From an uncultured Acetatifactor sp. (GTDB lineage: Bacteria; Bacillota; Clostridia; Lachnospirales; Lachnospiraceae), in NCBI GenBank assembly GCA_910585665.1, contig CAJUFI010000023.1, positions 1-60,256 of the forward strand: a stretch of DNA of 60,256 bases, given 5' to 3'. Under the pieces are notes generated by a model. The model ran no database searches, was not told the origin of the DNA, and saw nothing but the letters and a program-made list of their open reading frames with translations. The position numbers and the translations under genes are program-made. This document shows, piece after piece, positions 13,862-22,371 of the stretch (its first letter is position 1; each line of letters starts with the position of its first letter).

Positions 13862-14368
13862 CTAACGCTTCTCTGTCAGGAACATCGTCATGGTCCGGCC
13901 CTCCACCTTGGGCGCTTTCTCCACCACAGCGATATCGGCCACGCTCTGGGCGAAATCATCCAATATGTGCTTGCTGCTGTTCATATGGGCCATCTCACGA
14001 CCGCGGAAACGGAGCGTCACCTTTACCTTGTCGCCTTTGCTGAGGAACTTCCTGGCGGCATTGACCTTGGTGTTCAAATCGTTGGTGTCAATGTTGGGGG
14101 ACAGGCGGATTTCCTTGATTTCAATGGTCCGCTGCTTCTTCCTGGCTTCCTTTTCCTTCCTGACCATCTCGTACTTGTACTTGCCGTAGTCGACAATCTT
14201 GCACACCGGGGGCTTCGCGGTAGGTGCAATCTTCACCAAATCCAGGCCTGCCTCCTCGGCCATCCGCATGGCCTCCCTGGCGGGCATGATGCCCAGCTGC
14301 GCCCCGTCCTCACCGATCAGACGTATCTCCTTATCCCGAATCTGTTCGTTAATCATTAAATCGCTAAT
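13862..14368 (-). CDS. infC: Translation initiation factor IF-3, AUU start
   Basis: IF-3 binds the 30S subunit and checks start-codon pairing. The mature N-terminus reads (M)SDLMINEQIRDKEIRLIGED, followed by PPVCKIVDYGKYKYE, RLSPNIDTNDLNTK and a C-terminal domain with VTLRFRGREMAHMN. The best start is ATT at 14366-14368, 9 nt after GGGGAGG; the next ATG has no ribosome site. A non-AUG start is the known basis of IF-3 autocontrol, since IF-3 rejects its own initiation complex. Length 168. It is the first gene of infC-rpmI-rplT, directly behind an attenuator hairpin. Confidence 0.93.
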   Translation of the reverse strand: MSDLMINEQIRDKEIRLIGEDGAQLGIMPAREAMRMAEEAGLDLVKIAPTAKPPVCKIVDYGKYKYEMVRKEKEARKKQRTIEIKEIRLSPNIDTNDLNTKVNAARKFLSKGDKVKVTLRFRGREMAHMNSSKHILDDFAQSVADIAVVEKAPKVEGRTMTMFLTEKR

Positions 14369-14386
14369 GGTTTTATACCTCCCCAT

Positions 14387-14415
14387 AAAAAAAGTGGATA
14401 GCATAACTATCCACT
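14387..14415 (-). terminator. Attenuator in the infC leader
   Basis: A perfect 9-bp stem AGTGGATAG/CTATCCACT with a 5-nt loop and seven Us. Only about 20 nt separate it from the infC start, so termination would exclude all three genes. Confidence 0.85.
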
Positions 14416-14541
14416 TCCACACACGCAGCGCAGAATCCCTTGTCCTCTGCGAAGAAATACATTATCGTGAACGCTTACTGGCCCAATCGCCGTAAGGTGA
14501 GAGCGGATACTCTGCTTTGTCCTATCGTGTTCTTCACACGC
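14387..14541 (-). promoter_or_regulatory. L20-type autoregulatory leader of infC-rpmI-rplT
   Basis: The ~150-nt leader carries a CUCUCACC motif after the first helix and ends in an attenuator directly before the infC ribosome site. The layout is that of the Firmicute L20 leader, in which L20 stabilises a structure that allows termination. Identification rests on position, operon and motif; the long-range helices were not folded. Confidence 0.65.
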
Positions 14542-14547
14542 TTAATT

Positions 14548-14576
14548 ACTTTACCATAGATTTTCCGCGCTGTCAA
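14548..14576 (-). promoter_or_regulatory. Promoter of infC-rpmI-rplT
   Basis: Minus strand TTGACA (14571-14576), a 17-bp spacer and TAAAGT (14548-14553). Confidence 0.65.
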
Positions 14577-14617
14577 TATTCGATTTTCATTTTTGTGACA
14601 TTTTTTCCGGTTTTTGG

Positions 14618-14944
14618 TCAGACCTGCTTCTCCGAAAAGGTGGCGCAGACCGTCCCCTTGCAGTCACAGGCCCCGCAGCCCTTGATGTCCACATGGTCCG
14701 CATGACATTTATAGTTGGAATTGTAGACACATTTCACCGCTTCGCAGTCAATGCTGATGGTCTTGCTGGGGTGGGTCACAGAGCTCTTGAAGGAATCCAT
14801 GCCCTCCCGCCTCTGGGTGAAACTCTCGCAGCAGGTCCCCTCACAGTCGCAGGCCTTCTGCCCGCCCACACAGATATCGCCTTTGCAGCACAGCTGTTGT
14901 TCATTGTAGCCGCAGTTTTCTACCGCACATCTTAAATCCGCCAT
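14618..14944 (-). CDS. Two-domain DUF1540 cysteine-rich protein
   Basis: A 108-residue soluble protein with two copies of DUF1540, each with the pattern C-x-V-x-x-C-x-Y-N ... C ... C-x-C-x-x-T-x-C. Copy 1 starts LRCAVENCGYNEQ (residues ~4-45) and copy 2 starts IDCEAVKCVYNSNYKCHA (~62-105). The 15 or so cysteines suggest metal binding; the function of the family is unknown. The start was set at MADLRC, preceded by GGAGG, not 30 nt upstream. Confidence 0.85.
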   Translation of the reverse strand: MADLRCAVENCGYNEQQLCCKGDICVGGQKACDCEGTCCESFTQRREGMDSFKSSVTHPSKTISIDCEAVKCVYNSNYKCHADHVDIKGCGACDCKGTVCATFSEKQV

Positions 14945-15386
14945 ATAAGCCTCCTTCTGCGCTGCTGTCCCCACGGGGTCCCCTGCCGAAGATTTCCCGG
15001 ATGCTTTCCAGGGGACTTCCGGGAAGCCCTCTCGGGGATGCCCGGAAATCCACCCAAAGACTCCTTAAAATCCTCGCCGGGACTTCCCTGCGAATCCCCG
15101 GCAAGCAGCGCTGAGTCGGCAGATTCGGACAGGCCATGCAGTCCTGTCAGAATCAGTATGCCCTATTCTCCCGAGACTATTCCGGAAACTGCGGATATCT
15201 GCAATCATCCCGTTCCATCCTGTATCCTGTCCCGCCATCGCTTCCGCAAACGCCTGCCGAACAGTTCCGCGCGTCCGGTTATTCCGCATAAATCTCCGCT
15301 CTGCTTCCACCTGCATCCGTCCGGTGCCATGTCCCGCAATCAATTCCATGAAATACCTGCCGGAAATTCCCAATTCCCCAGCCCGG
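14945..15386. other. Gene-free interval between DUF1540 and thrS
   Basis: 442 bp. Both neighbours read on the minus strand. It contains short GC-rich direct and inverted pieces (GGGACTTCC, CCCGGAAATCC, CCCCGGCAAG) around 14990-15110, but no clear terminator with a U run, no promoter of quality and no frame with a ribosome site. Confidence 0.5.
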
Positions 15387-17351
15387 TTATTTCGCGCCTT
15401 CCTGCACCTCTTCCCTGCGGATCTCCTTGGTGCGGATTTCCTCGCAGATCTGGTCAAGGAACGCGGCAAGGGGCTTCTGTCCCTCGTCCCCTGCGAACCG
15501 GCTCCTGACGGACACCAGCCCTTCCTCTTCCTCCTGCTGGCCTACCACCAGCATGTAAGGCACCCTGTCCAGCCTGGCCTCTCGAATCTTGAAGCCGATC
15601 TTCTCCGAACGGTTGTCCGTGGCGGCATCGATGTCCCTGGCCTTCAGCGCCTTCAGCACAGTCTCGGCATAGGCCTCATACTTTTCGGAGATGGGCAGCA
15701 CCCGCACCTGCTCCGGGCACAGCCAGGTAGGGAACTTCCCGGCGTACTTCTCAATGAGCCAGGCCAGCGTCCGCTCATAGCAGCCGATGGAAGTCCTGTG
15801 GATGATATAAGGACGGACTTTGTCGCCGTTCTCGTCAATATAGTACATGTCGAACTGCTCCGCCAGCAGGGCGTCCCACTGGATGGTAATCATGGTATCC
15901 TCTTTGCCGTATACGTTCCTGGCGTTGATGTCCACCTTCGGCCCGTAGAAAGCGGCCTCGCCCACATCCTCCACAAAGGGAATGCCCAGCTCGCCGAGCA
16001 CGCGCCGGATAGCTCCTTCCGTCTCCTCCCAGACCTCCGGTTCGCCGATATATTTCTCACGGTTTTCCGGGTCCCATTTGGACAGATGATAGGTGACGTC
16101 CTCCTCCAGCCCCAGGGTCTGCAGGCAGTACTGGGCCAGGGCGATGCAGCCCTTGAACTCCTCCACCATCTGATCCGGCCTGACGATCAGGTGTCCCTCG
16201 GAGATGGTGAACTGCCGTACCCTGGTAAGTCCGTGCATCTCCCCGGAATCCTCGTTGCGGAACAGCGTGGAAGTCTCGCCGTAGCGGCAGGGCAGGTCGC
16301 GGTAGGACTTCTGGCTGTTCTTGAACACATAATACTGGAAGGGGCAGGTCATGGGGCGCAGGGCGAAGACTTCTCTGTCTTTCTCCTCGTCCCCCAGCAC
16401 GAACATGCCCTCTTTGTAATGATCCCAGTGGCCTGAAATCTTGTACAGGTCGCTCTTTGCCATCAGCGGCGTCTTGGTACGGACATAGCCCCACTCCTTG
16501 TCCTCCAGATCCTCGATCCAGCGCTGGAGCTTCATGACCATCTTGGTCCCCTTGGGGGTCAGAAGGGGCAGCCCCTGCCCGATCACGTCCACCGTGGTGA
16601 ACAGTTCCATCTCACGGCCCAGTCTGTTGTGGTCCCGGCGCTTGGCGTCCTCCATGCGCTCCAGATGGGCAGCAAGCTCTTCTTTCTTATTATAAGCCGT
16701 GCCGTAGATGCGCTGGAGCCTGGCCTTGTCGGAATCCCCTCTCCAGTAGGCCATGGAGGAGGAAATCAGCTTGAATGCCTTCACGCCCTTGGTGCTCATC
16801 AGATGCGGGCCTGCGCACAAATCCACAAAGTCCCCCTGGCGGTAGAAGGAGATCTCCGCGTCCTCCGGCAGATCCCGGATCAGCTCCACTTTATAAGGCT
16901 CGTTCCTGTCCTCCATGAACTTCACCGCTTCCGCCCTGGGCAGGGTGAAGCGCTCCAATTTCGCGCCGTTCTTGATGATCTTCTTCATCTCCGCTTCCAG
17001 GGCGTCCAGATCCTCCCTGGAAAAAGGCTCATGATCGAAGTCATAATAGAATCCCGTGTCGATGCTGGGGCCGATGGCCAGCTTCACCTGGGGGAACAGG
17101 TTCTTCACCGCCTCCGCCAGCACATGGGAGGCCGTATGGCGGATGGTCGCCAGCCCTTCCTCGTCATTTGCCGTGCAGATGCTCAGCTCACAGTCCCTGT
17201 CGACCACTGTCCGCAAATCCACCACTTTCCCGTCCACCTTGCCGCAGCAGGCAGCCCTTGCCAGCCCTTCGCTGATGTCCAGGGCAATGTCATATACGCT
17301 GAGCGCGTCTTCGTACTCCTTGACGGAGCCGTCCTTCAATACGATTTTCAT
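15387..17351 (-). CDS. thrS: Threonyl-tRNA synthetase
   Basis: A class II synthetase of 654 residues. In order: an N-terminal TGS domain (MKIVLKDGSVKEYEDALSVY), the editing/second additional domain (IRHTASHVLAEAVKNLFPQV with the HxxxH-like zinc motif), the catalytic domain with motif 2 (CRYGETSTLFRNEDSGEMHG) and zinc ligands (MTCPFQ Cys, GLTRVRQF region, YIIHRTS His), and the C-terminal anticodon-binding domain (ISEKYEAYAETVLKAL). It starts within the stop of the small upstream gene (ATGA), with GGGAG upstream. Controlled by the threonine T-box at 17801-18073. Confidence 0.97.
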   Translation of the reverse strand: MKIVLKDGSVKEYEDALSVYDIALDISEGLARAACCGKVDGKVVDLRTVVDRDCELSICTANDEEGLATIRHTASHVLAEAVKNLFPQVKLAIGPSIDTGFYYDFDHEPFSREDLDALEAEMKKIIKNGAKLERFTLPRAEAVKFMEDRNEPYKVELIRDLPEDAEISFYRQGDFVDLCAGPHLMSTKGVKAFKLISSSMAYWRGDSDKARLQRIYGTAYNKKEELAAHLERMEDAKRRDHNRLGREMELFTTVDVIGQGLPLLTPKGTKMVMKLQRWIEDLEDKEWGYVRTKTPLMAKSDLYKISGHWDHYKEGMFVLGDEEKDREVFALRPMTCPFQYYVFKNSQKSYRDLPCRYGETSTLFRNEDSGEMHGLTRVRQFTISEGHLIVRPDQMVEEFKGCIALAQYCLQTLGLEEDVTYHLSKWDPENREKYIGEPEVWEETEGAIRRVLGELGIPFVEDVGEAAFYGPKVDINARNVYGKEDTMITIQWDALLAEQFDMYYIDENGDKVRPYIIHRTSIGCYERTLAWLIEKYAGKFPTWLCPEQVRVLPISEKYEAYAETVLKALKARDIDAATDNRSEKIGFKIREARLDRVPYMLVVGQQEEEEGLVSVRSRFAGDEGQKPLAAFLDQICEEIRTKEIRREEVQEGAK

Positions 17352-17635
17352 CTGTGCCTTCTCTCCCTTCTGTTCCTACAGGAATTCCTGCATCCGCATT
17401 CCTTCTTTTCCTTGCCCTGCTCCAGCTTCCCGGTGCCGGCTTCGCACCCGCTGCCGTTCCCATTGCCGCATCCAATCACGACGCCGTGGGTCAGGGGCGC
17501 TATCCGCAGGCCATGAATAATCCCGGCCAGCAGGCACAGGCCCGCAATTGCCCACAACATCGTCTTCGCCATGGTCACCTCCCCGTCGAAACAGGTCTCT
17601 GTCAGCTTTCTGCACTTTTCTTTGAACTCTTCCAT
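17348..17635 (-). CDS. Small membrane protein translationally coupled to thrS
   Basis: 95 residues of unknown function. A basic/acidic N-terminus (MEEFKEKCRKLTETCFDGE) is followed by one hydrophobic segment (residues ~22-44, MLWAIAGLCLLAGIIHGL), then a Gly/Cys stretch GCGNGNGSGCE and an Arg-rich C-terminus with CGCRNSCRNRR. GGAG lies upstream of the ATG. Its TGA overlaps the thrS ATG as ATGA, so ribosomes finishing it can restart on thrS. It is inside the thr T-box transcript. A role in thrS coupling, a membrane peptide, or both, is possible. Confidence 0.7.
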   Translation of the reverse strand: MEEFKEKCRKLTETCFDGEVTMAKTMLWAIAGLCLLAGIIHGLRIAPLTHGVVIGCGNGNGSGCEAGTGKLEQGKEKKECGCRNSCRNRRERRHR

Positions 17636-17800
17636 TTCCTGTCATCTCCTTTTCCAGATTTTCCAAGTAAACTTACCGAATCCAGCCTGGGATGTCCGTC
17701 CCCGCTGCCCGGCGTGAGCCCTGTGCGCCGCTCGCTCCGGCGGCATCTCTCAAGCGCCGCGGCATTTTTCGCACAGCACTGCGCACAGGCCCGCGCATAG

Positions 17801-17836
17801 AAAAAAGTCCCCTGCAATCTAAAATTGCAAGGGACG
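17801..17836 (-). terminator. T-box regulated terminator of the thrS leader
   Basis: Arms GTCCCTTGCAAT and ATTGCAGGGGAC (one mismatch) with a U run at 17801-17806. Confidence 0.85.
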
Positions 17837-18073
17837 TTTCTATTCCACCATTCCATCATGGGAATCCATAAAACGCGGTTCCACCCTTGTTGCAGCCATG
17901 GAACAATCGGCTGCCGCCTTCCTTCGCCTGTAACGGAGGCCTCCGTGCCCGATTAAGGGCCGCTCCGAGCCGGTCTTCAGAAGCCTTACGCCGAACCGCT
18001 CACAGCACCGGTCTCCCGGGCGGTCCTCTCTGGGGACGTTCCGCATCCTACTCTTCTCTTCAACGCTTTCTCT
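17801..18073 (-). promoter_or_regulatory. T-box leader, threonine-specific (ACC specifier)
   Basis: The minus strand carries the T-box core AAGGGTGGAACCGCG (17874-17888) and a terminator downstream. In the stem I region the context GAAGACCGGC exposes ACC (minus strand of 17972-17974), a Thr codon, matching thrS. An AGAGAGGA motif near the start agrees with stem I. Confidence 0.87.
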
Positions 18074-18079
18074 TTTCCT

Positions 18080-18108
18080 ATCATAATACCTTTGCGTGAA
18101 AAAGTAAA
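18080..18108 (-). promoter_or_regulatory. Promoter of the thrS T-box transcript
   Basis: Minus strand TTTACT (18103-18108), a 17-bp spacer and TATGAT (18080-18085). Confidence 0.6.
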
Positions 18109-18131
18109 GAACTATTTTCCGAAAAACAGCA

Positions 18132-18653
18132 TCATTTCCCCCCAGTCTTCAGCTCGCCGATGACAGTGGCGATATAGCAGCTCACCTGATTGCGCTCCAT
18201 GTCCAGGGCCACTGCCAGCTCACCGTACAGGCTGTCCTCTGCCAGATGGAAATATTTCGCATCCACAGCGGTCACTTTCCTTCCCGCCTGGACGCGCTTC
18301 TGCTTCCGCAGATATATCGTCTTGATGACCTTCACCAGTTCCGCGCAGTCATTGGTCTTCATGCACTCCTTGTACACCTGCTCTGTCAATTTGTCATTCG
18401 GGATGACTAACAGCGGTATCTCCGGAATGGCCTCTATCAGCTTCTGGGCCGCGCCGCGGTCAATCACTTTCCGCAGCAGAGGCTCCTTCTGTGAATCCAC
18501 CGGCACATACACGGTGCTGCCTGATGTATACAAGGGCTTCAGTATATAATATTTTTTCTCCTTATCCACGCCCGAAATGTTAAGGGTGGTGATATTCTCC
18601 ACGATGCAGACGCCTTTGTTGCTGCATATCACATATTCTCCTACCTGAAACAC
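18132..18653 (-). CDS. CarD/CdnL-type RNA polymerase-binding regulator
   Basis: 173 residues. The N-terminal ~60 residues (FQVGEYVICSNKGVCIVENI, then KKYYILKPLYTSGSTVYVPVD) are the Tudor-like RNA polymerase interaction domain of the CarD/CdnL/TRCF family, and the rest is the helical DNA-binding part (ELVKVIKTIYLRKQKR, then AEDSLYGELAVALDM). It acts at promoters on open-complex stability. The start is GTG at 18651-18653 with GAGGG 5 nt upstream; longer in-frame reading would translate the palindromic repeat inserted upstream. Promoter at 18821-18850. Confidence 0.88.
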   Translation of the reverse strand: MFQVGEYVICSNKGVCIVENITTLNISGVDKEKKYYILKPLYTSGSTVYVPVDSQKEPLLRKVIDRGAAQKLIEAIPEIPLLVIPNDKLTEQVYKECMKTNDCAELVKVIKTIYLRKQKRVQAGRKVTAVDAKYFHLAEDSLYGELAVALDMERNQVSCYIATVIGELKTGGK

Positions 18654-18690
18654 TAGACCCTCACTTTCTGCATACCTGCCGACTACCATT

Positions 18691-18792
18691 AGGAATTGTC
18701 GGAAAATAACTGATGCAACTTGTTTAGGAGAAAGCCCAGAAATACAACGAAAACGGCTATAAACTCGCATCAGTTATTTGTAGACAATTCCT
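18691..18792 (-). mobile_element. MITE-like palindromic repeat, copy A (5' leader of carD)
   Basis: A 102-bp element with terminal inverted repeats of about 26 bp: one end AGGAATTGTCGGAAAATAAC, the other CAGTTATTTGTAGACAATTC. It has the same ends and a related centre as the copy at 39633. TTA/TTA-like flanks suggest a TA-rich target. It is placed between a GGAGG (18796-18800) and the carD start, so it probably split an original leader. Confidence 0.75.
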
Positions 18793-18820
18793 TACCTCCG
18801 TCACTATATGTTATAACCAT

Positions 18821-18850
18821 ATTATAACAGATTTAAACATAATTTGTCAG
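18821..18850 (-). promoter_or_regulatory. Promoter of carD
   Basis: Minus strand CTGACA (18845-18850), an 18-bp spacer and TATAAT (18821-18826). Confidence 0.65.
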
Positions 18851-18935
18851 CGTATTTTATTAAAGAAAGTGATTTTTGTGAAATATGCGCATGGCGTGAT
18901 GGCAGCACTTTGTACAGAAATCCGTGCGCAGTTTG

Positions 18936-19631
18936 TCAATCGATAACTTTTATGCTTTCAATGACAGGCTGGCTCTCGCTCTGCACTAGTCCAATACTGT
19001 CAACATAAGCTTCGGCAGAGATGGACTCGCAGATGGCGTCCACCACCTCTATCCCCTCCGTCACATAGCCGAAGCAGGCGTACTTTCCGTCCAGGTAGGT
19101 GCTGTCCTCATGGACGATGAAGAACTGGGAACTGGCGCTGTCCATCATCTCCGAGCGCGCCATGGAGATGGCCCCTCTGGTATGGGACAGGTTGTTCTCG
19201 ACCCCGTTCTCGGAAAACTCGCCCTTGATCGTTTCATCGGAGCCGCCTCTTCCATTGCCCAGGGGATCGCCGCCCTGTATCATAAATCCCGAAACAATGC
19301 GGTGGAAGGTCAGTCCGTCATAAAAGCCGTCCCCGGCCAGCTTCAGGAAATTCTCCACTGTTATAGGCGCTACGTCCCCGTCCAGCTCCACGGAAATCGT
19401 GCCGAAATCCTTCACCGTGATCTCCACATGGTGCTTCCCGGAAGCAGCCCCCGTCTCCCCGCCCTCTGCGGCAGAGCTTTCCTCCTGCCGGCTTTCCTCT
19501 CCGGACGTCAATGACTGACCGTCATTATCTGCTTGTCCAGCCGAAGAGCCCTCTTCCGCACCGTTACCGCAGGCAGCCAGAAATACTGCCATTACTGCTA
19601 CCATCAAAATGCTCATCCATCTCTTTTTCAT
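18936..19631 (-). CDS. Cyclophilin-type peptidyl-prolyl isomerase lipoprotein
   Basis: 231 residues. The signal peptide MKKRWMSILMVAVMAVFLAAC has an LAAC lipobox, so the protein should be anchored on the outer face of the membrane. A Ser/Glu-rich linker follows (to residue ~75), then the cyclophilin domain: FLKLAGDGFYDGLTFHRIVS with the catalytic FHR, MIQGGDPLGNG, and a SQFFI motif. It should assist folding of secreted proteins. The start was moved 48 nt down from the longest frame to fit the signal peptide and the GGGAG site. Confidence 0.9.
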   Translation of the reverse strand: MKKRWMSILMVAVMAVFLAACGNGAEEGSSAGQADNDGQSLTSGEESRQEESSAAEGGETGAASGKHHVEITVKDFGTISVELDGDVAPITVENFLKLAGDGFYDGLTFHRIVSGFMIQGGDPLGNGRGGSDETIKGEFSENGVENNLSHTRGAISMARSEMMDSASSQFFIVHEDSTYLDGKYACFGYVTEGIEVVDAICESISAEAYVDSIGLVQSESQPVIESIKVID

Positions 19632-19765
19632 CTCTTCTCCCATTCCTTCCTCTTGAATATACGACAACAATGCCATCACAGATGCCAGTGCACCTATGGT
19701 GGCACAATCGCGCTTCTTTTATGCAAAATCACCAAATGATTGTCAGGCAATCTCACCAAAGAGCC

Positions 19766-20497
19766 CTAGATGGTCAGGTCAAAACGCTGACCCGTGTAGC
19801 CCTGCCGCTCTTCCTTTACGGCATTCCAGTCCACGTTCGCAATCTTCTCCGCCAGCTCCTCCACCGTGGACGCATACACTGTCGTCTTCTTGCCCGTGTT
19901 CTTGCCAAGGGCCCGATACTGTGCGGTCTCCGCGCTTTCGGCTTTCTTCGCGTTCCCCTTTTTGTCCGTGGAATGCTCTTTTTCCATGCGCTGCTTTTCG
20001 ATGCGCTCACGCTGCTTCTCGCTGTTCTTCTCCAGCTCCGCGAAGAAGGAGACCTCCCCGTCATCGCCGAAAGAGATGCCGATGCGCGTCACGTCGTCCG
20101 CCTTGTCCCCCAGCTGGGACTTCATGTCGCCCAGCTTGGCCACGGCGTCGTCCAGGGTCTTCAGGTTCTTGTTCTTCACATCCTCGTCCGCTGCCATCTT
20201 CTCCAGCTCGTCGGGCGTGAACAGGGTGCTGTATTCAGCGTTTCCCCTGGACAGCAGGGAAGCCGCCTCCTCGTCCGTCTCAAAGTCCGCCACGATGAAA
20301 TCCATATTGCCATATTTCTTCTGCAGCTCCTTCAGCAGATTCTGTGCCGCCTTGCTCAGGTTGGGAGCCTTCTTGCTCTCTTTCGAGGCATCCGTAGTTT
20401 TCCTGGCGCTGTCTGCCTTGGCCTTCTCTGCGTCCCTGGCAGCCTGCGCTGTCTTTCCATAGATGCCGCTCTGATAATAACTTCCTATTTTCTCCAT
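19766..20497 (-). CDS. Hypothetical protein, DUF6033-like
   Basis: 243 residues, soluble, rich in Lys, Glu and Ala. The N-terminus MEKIGSYYQSGIYGKTAQAA is followed by a charged helical stretch; the middle MDFIVADFETDEEAASLLSR and GEVSFFAELEKNSEKQRERI patterns recall Lachnospiraceae proteins grouped as DUF6033, an assignment from memory and uncertain. Helical coiled segments are likely at 155-185. The function is not known. It stands alone on the minus strand, divergent from the aldo-keto reductase. Confidence 0.65.
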   Translation of the reverse strand: MEKIGSYYQSGIYGKTAQAARDAEKAKADSARKTTDASKESKKAPNLSKAAQNLLKELQKKYGNMDFIVADFETDEEAASLLSRGNAEYSTLFTPDELEKMAADEDVKNKNLKTLDDAVAKLGDMKSQLGDKADDVTRIGISFGDDGEVSFFAELEKNSEKQRERIEKQRMEKEHSTDKKGNAKKAESAETAQYRALGKNTGKKTTVYASTVEELAEKIANVDWNAVKEERQGYTGQRFDLTI

Positions 20498-20666
20498 TTT
20501 CTGCCCTCCATAGCTTTTTTGACATCTTCCTTAGCTGATGCCTGCAAATTCTGCCTTCCTGTCCGGATTCCCGCCGCGCTTCGCCTGTATGGGCAAAACA
20601 TCGGCCTGCTATATTTTATTTCGGCAAATACTGGGAAAACTTTACCCAAAATATCGTCCGAAGAAC

Positions 20667-20694
20667 TTGCATTCCCTTCCCGTGATCGTATAAT
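20667..20694 (+). promoter_or_regulatory. Promoter of the aldo-keto reductase gene
   Basis: TTGCAT (20667-20672), a 16-bp spacer and TATAAT (20689-20694). Confidence 0.65.
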
Positions 20695-20754
20695 GGAAGT
20701 ATGATGAAAATATGGAAGAACAGTCCGCGGATACGGAGAACGGAGGAAAAGAAC

Positions 20755-21894
20755 ATGAAATATCGTGATTTAGGCAAGACAGGGCTGAAAGTCAGCGAAA
20801 TCGGCCTGGGCGGGGAATGGCTGGAACGGCACAACGCCCAGGAGGTGAAGCAGGTCATCGACCGCTGCGAGGAACAGGGCATCAATATCCTGGACTGCTG
20901 GATGTCGGAGCCCAACGTGCGCACCAACATCGGCAGCGCCCTGGCCGGAAGACGGCAAAAATGGTACATCCAGGGCCACATCGGCTCCACCTGGCAGAAC
21001 GGCCAGTATGTCCGTACCAGGGAACTTGGTCAAGTGCGGGCGGCTTTCGGAGATCTGCTGGAACGGCTGCAGACAGATTACATAGACTTGGGGATGATCC
21101 ATTTCGTGGATGAGCCTGTGGAATTCCACAGAATCATGGAAGGGGAGTTCATCGAATACGTGAAGGGACTGAAGGAGACGGGAACCATCCGCCATATCGG
21201 CATGAGCACCCACAATCCGGCCGTGGCCAGGCTGGCGGCGGAAAGCGGCATCGTGGAGCTGATTCTCTTCAGCGTCAATCCGGCTTTCGACATGCTGCCC
21301 GCCACGGAGAACATCGATGATTATTTCGCGGAAAGCTACGATGAGACCCTGGGCGGAATCGCTCCCGAGAGAGCCGAGCTGTACCGTCTTTGTGAGCAGA
21401 ACGGCGTGGGAATCACTGTCATGAAAGGCTATGCCGGCGGCAGACTGTTCTCCGCAGATACTTCTCCCTTCCAGGTGGCGCTCACCCCCGTGCAGTGCAT
21501 CCACTATTGCTTAACCAGGCCGGCCGTGGCCAGCGTCATGGTGGGATTCGACACGCCGGAACATGTGGACGCCGCCGTGGCCTATGAGACCGCCACCATG
21601 GAAGAAAAGGACTACGCCAGCGTCCTGGCAAAAGCGCCACGCCACGGCTATTACGGCCAGTGCACCTACTGCGGCCACTGTGCCCCCTGTCCGGCGGGAA
21701 TCGATATCGCCATGGTAAACAAGCTCTATGACCTGGCCCTGATGCAGGAACAGGTGCCGGACTCCCTGAAAGCCCATTACCGCCAGCTATCCGCCAACGC
21801 GGATGCCTGTGTGGGCTGCAGAAGCTGCGAGAGCCGCTGTCCTTTCGGGGTCAAGATTGCCCAGCGGATGGAGAAGGCGCGGGCGCTTTTCTAG
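20755..21894 (+). CDS. Aldo-keto reductase fused to a 2[4Fe-4S] ferredoxin-like tail
   Basis: 379 residues. The N-terminal TIM-barrel AKR starts MKYRDLGKTGLKVSEIGLGG with the Asp of the catalytic tetrad in INILDCWMSE, where the usual Tyr is replaced (typical ...DTAxxY...). The C-terminus has two cysteine clusters, CTYCGHCAPCPAGIDIA (~304-320) and CVGCRSCESRCPFGVKIA (~354-371), each fit for a cubane cluster. Such AKR-ferredoxin proteins are common in anaerobes and probably exchange electrons with ferredoxin; the substrate is unknown. GGAGG before the ATG decides the start. Confidence 0.88.
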   Translation: MKYRDLGKTGLKVSEIGLGGEWLERHNAQEVKQVIDRCEEQGINILDCWMSEPNVRTNIGSALAGRRQKWYIQGHIGSTWQNGQYVRTRELGQVRAAFGDLLERLQTDYIDLGMIHFVDEPVEFHRIMEGEFIEYVKGLKETGTIRHIGMSTHNPAVARLAAESGIVELILFSVNPAFDMLPATENIDDYFAESYDETLGGIAPERAELYRLCEQNGVGITVMKGYAGGRLFSADTSPFQVALTPVQCIHYCLTRPAVASVMVGFDTPEHVDAAVAYETATMEEKDYASVLAKAPRHGYYGQCTYCGHCAPCPAGIDIAMVNKLYDLALMQEQVPDSLKAHYRQLSANADACVGCRSCESRCPFGVKIAQRMEKARALF

Positions 21895-21916
21895 GGGCGC
21901 TTTTCCAGGGGCATTC

Positions 21917-22249
21917 TCAGAACCGTTTCTTCAGCGCCCTTTCCGTGGGAACGATGGCCAATAGCATCGGGACGCATTCCACGGCGCTCAGGATGCCGCC
22001 CCAAAGACCTACCATATTTTCGCCCTTCCCCAGACAGGGCAGCATCGCCAGGCCCATCCTCTTCCAGAGTCTGCCAAAATAGGCATGGGCAAAGTCCCAT
22101 GCCTCCTGGCTGGCCATGGATCTGGCGGTGCGGTATCCGTATGCCCCGTTAATCTTCCTGGGCGGACGGCGCAAGAACACCGCTCCGAATCCTACCATCG
22201 TCAGTGGCACAATCAGGTTCATGCACACCATAAATATCCAAAATCCCAT
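21917..22249 (-). CDS. SdpI-family membrane protein
   Basis: 110 residues with an N-terminal membrane helix (GFWIFMVCMNLIVPLTMVGF) and a second near the C-terminus (VGLWGGILSAVECVPMLLAI). Between them is NGAYGYRTARSMASQEAWDF, the signature of the SdpI/YhfL family, whose founder gives immunity to the toxin SDP in Bacillus. GGAG precedes the chosen ATG, 36 nt inside the longest frame. It is the last gene of the PadR-led membrane operon. A third helix usual in SdpI seems to be missing or short. Confidence 0.75.
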   Translation of the reverse strand: MGFWIFMVCMNLIVPLTMVGFGAVFLRRPPRKINGAYGYRTARSMASQEAWDFAHAYFGRLWKRMGLAMLPCLGKGENMVGLWGGILSAVECVPMLLAIVPTERALKKRF

Positions 22250-22371
22250 ACAGCACCTCTCCTTTCTCAGCTTTGCCTTTTTCATCCCTCTAAAGCGCCC
22301 TTATCCGTTCCATCTCCCGGCAATCCCAGTGCCGAAAAAGCCAAGGGTTCCATGTGCCCCCTTATCTTTGG

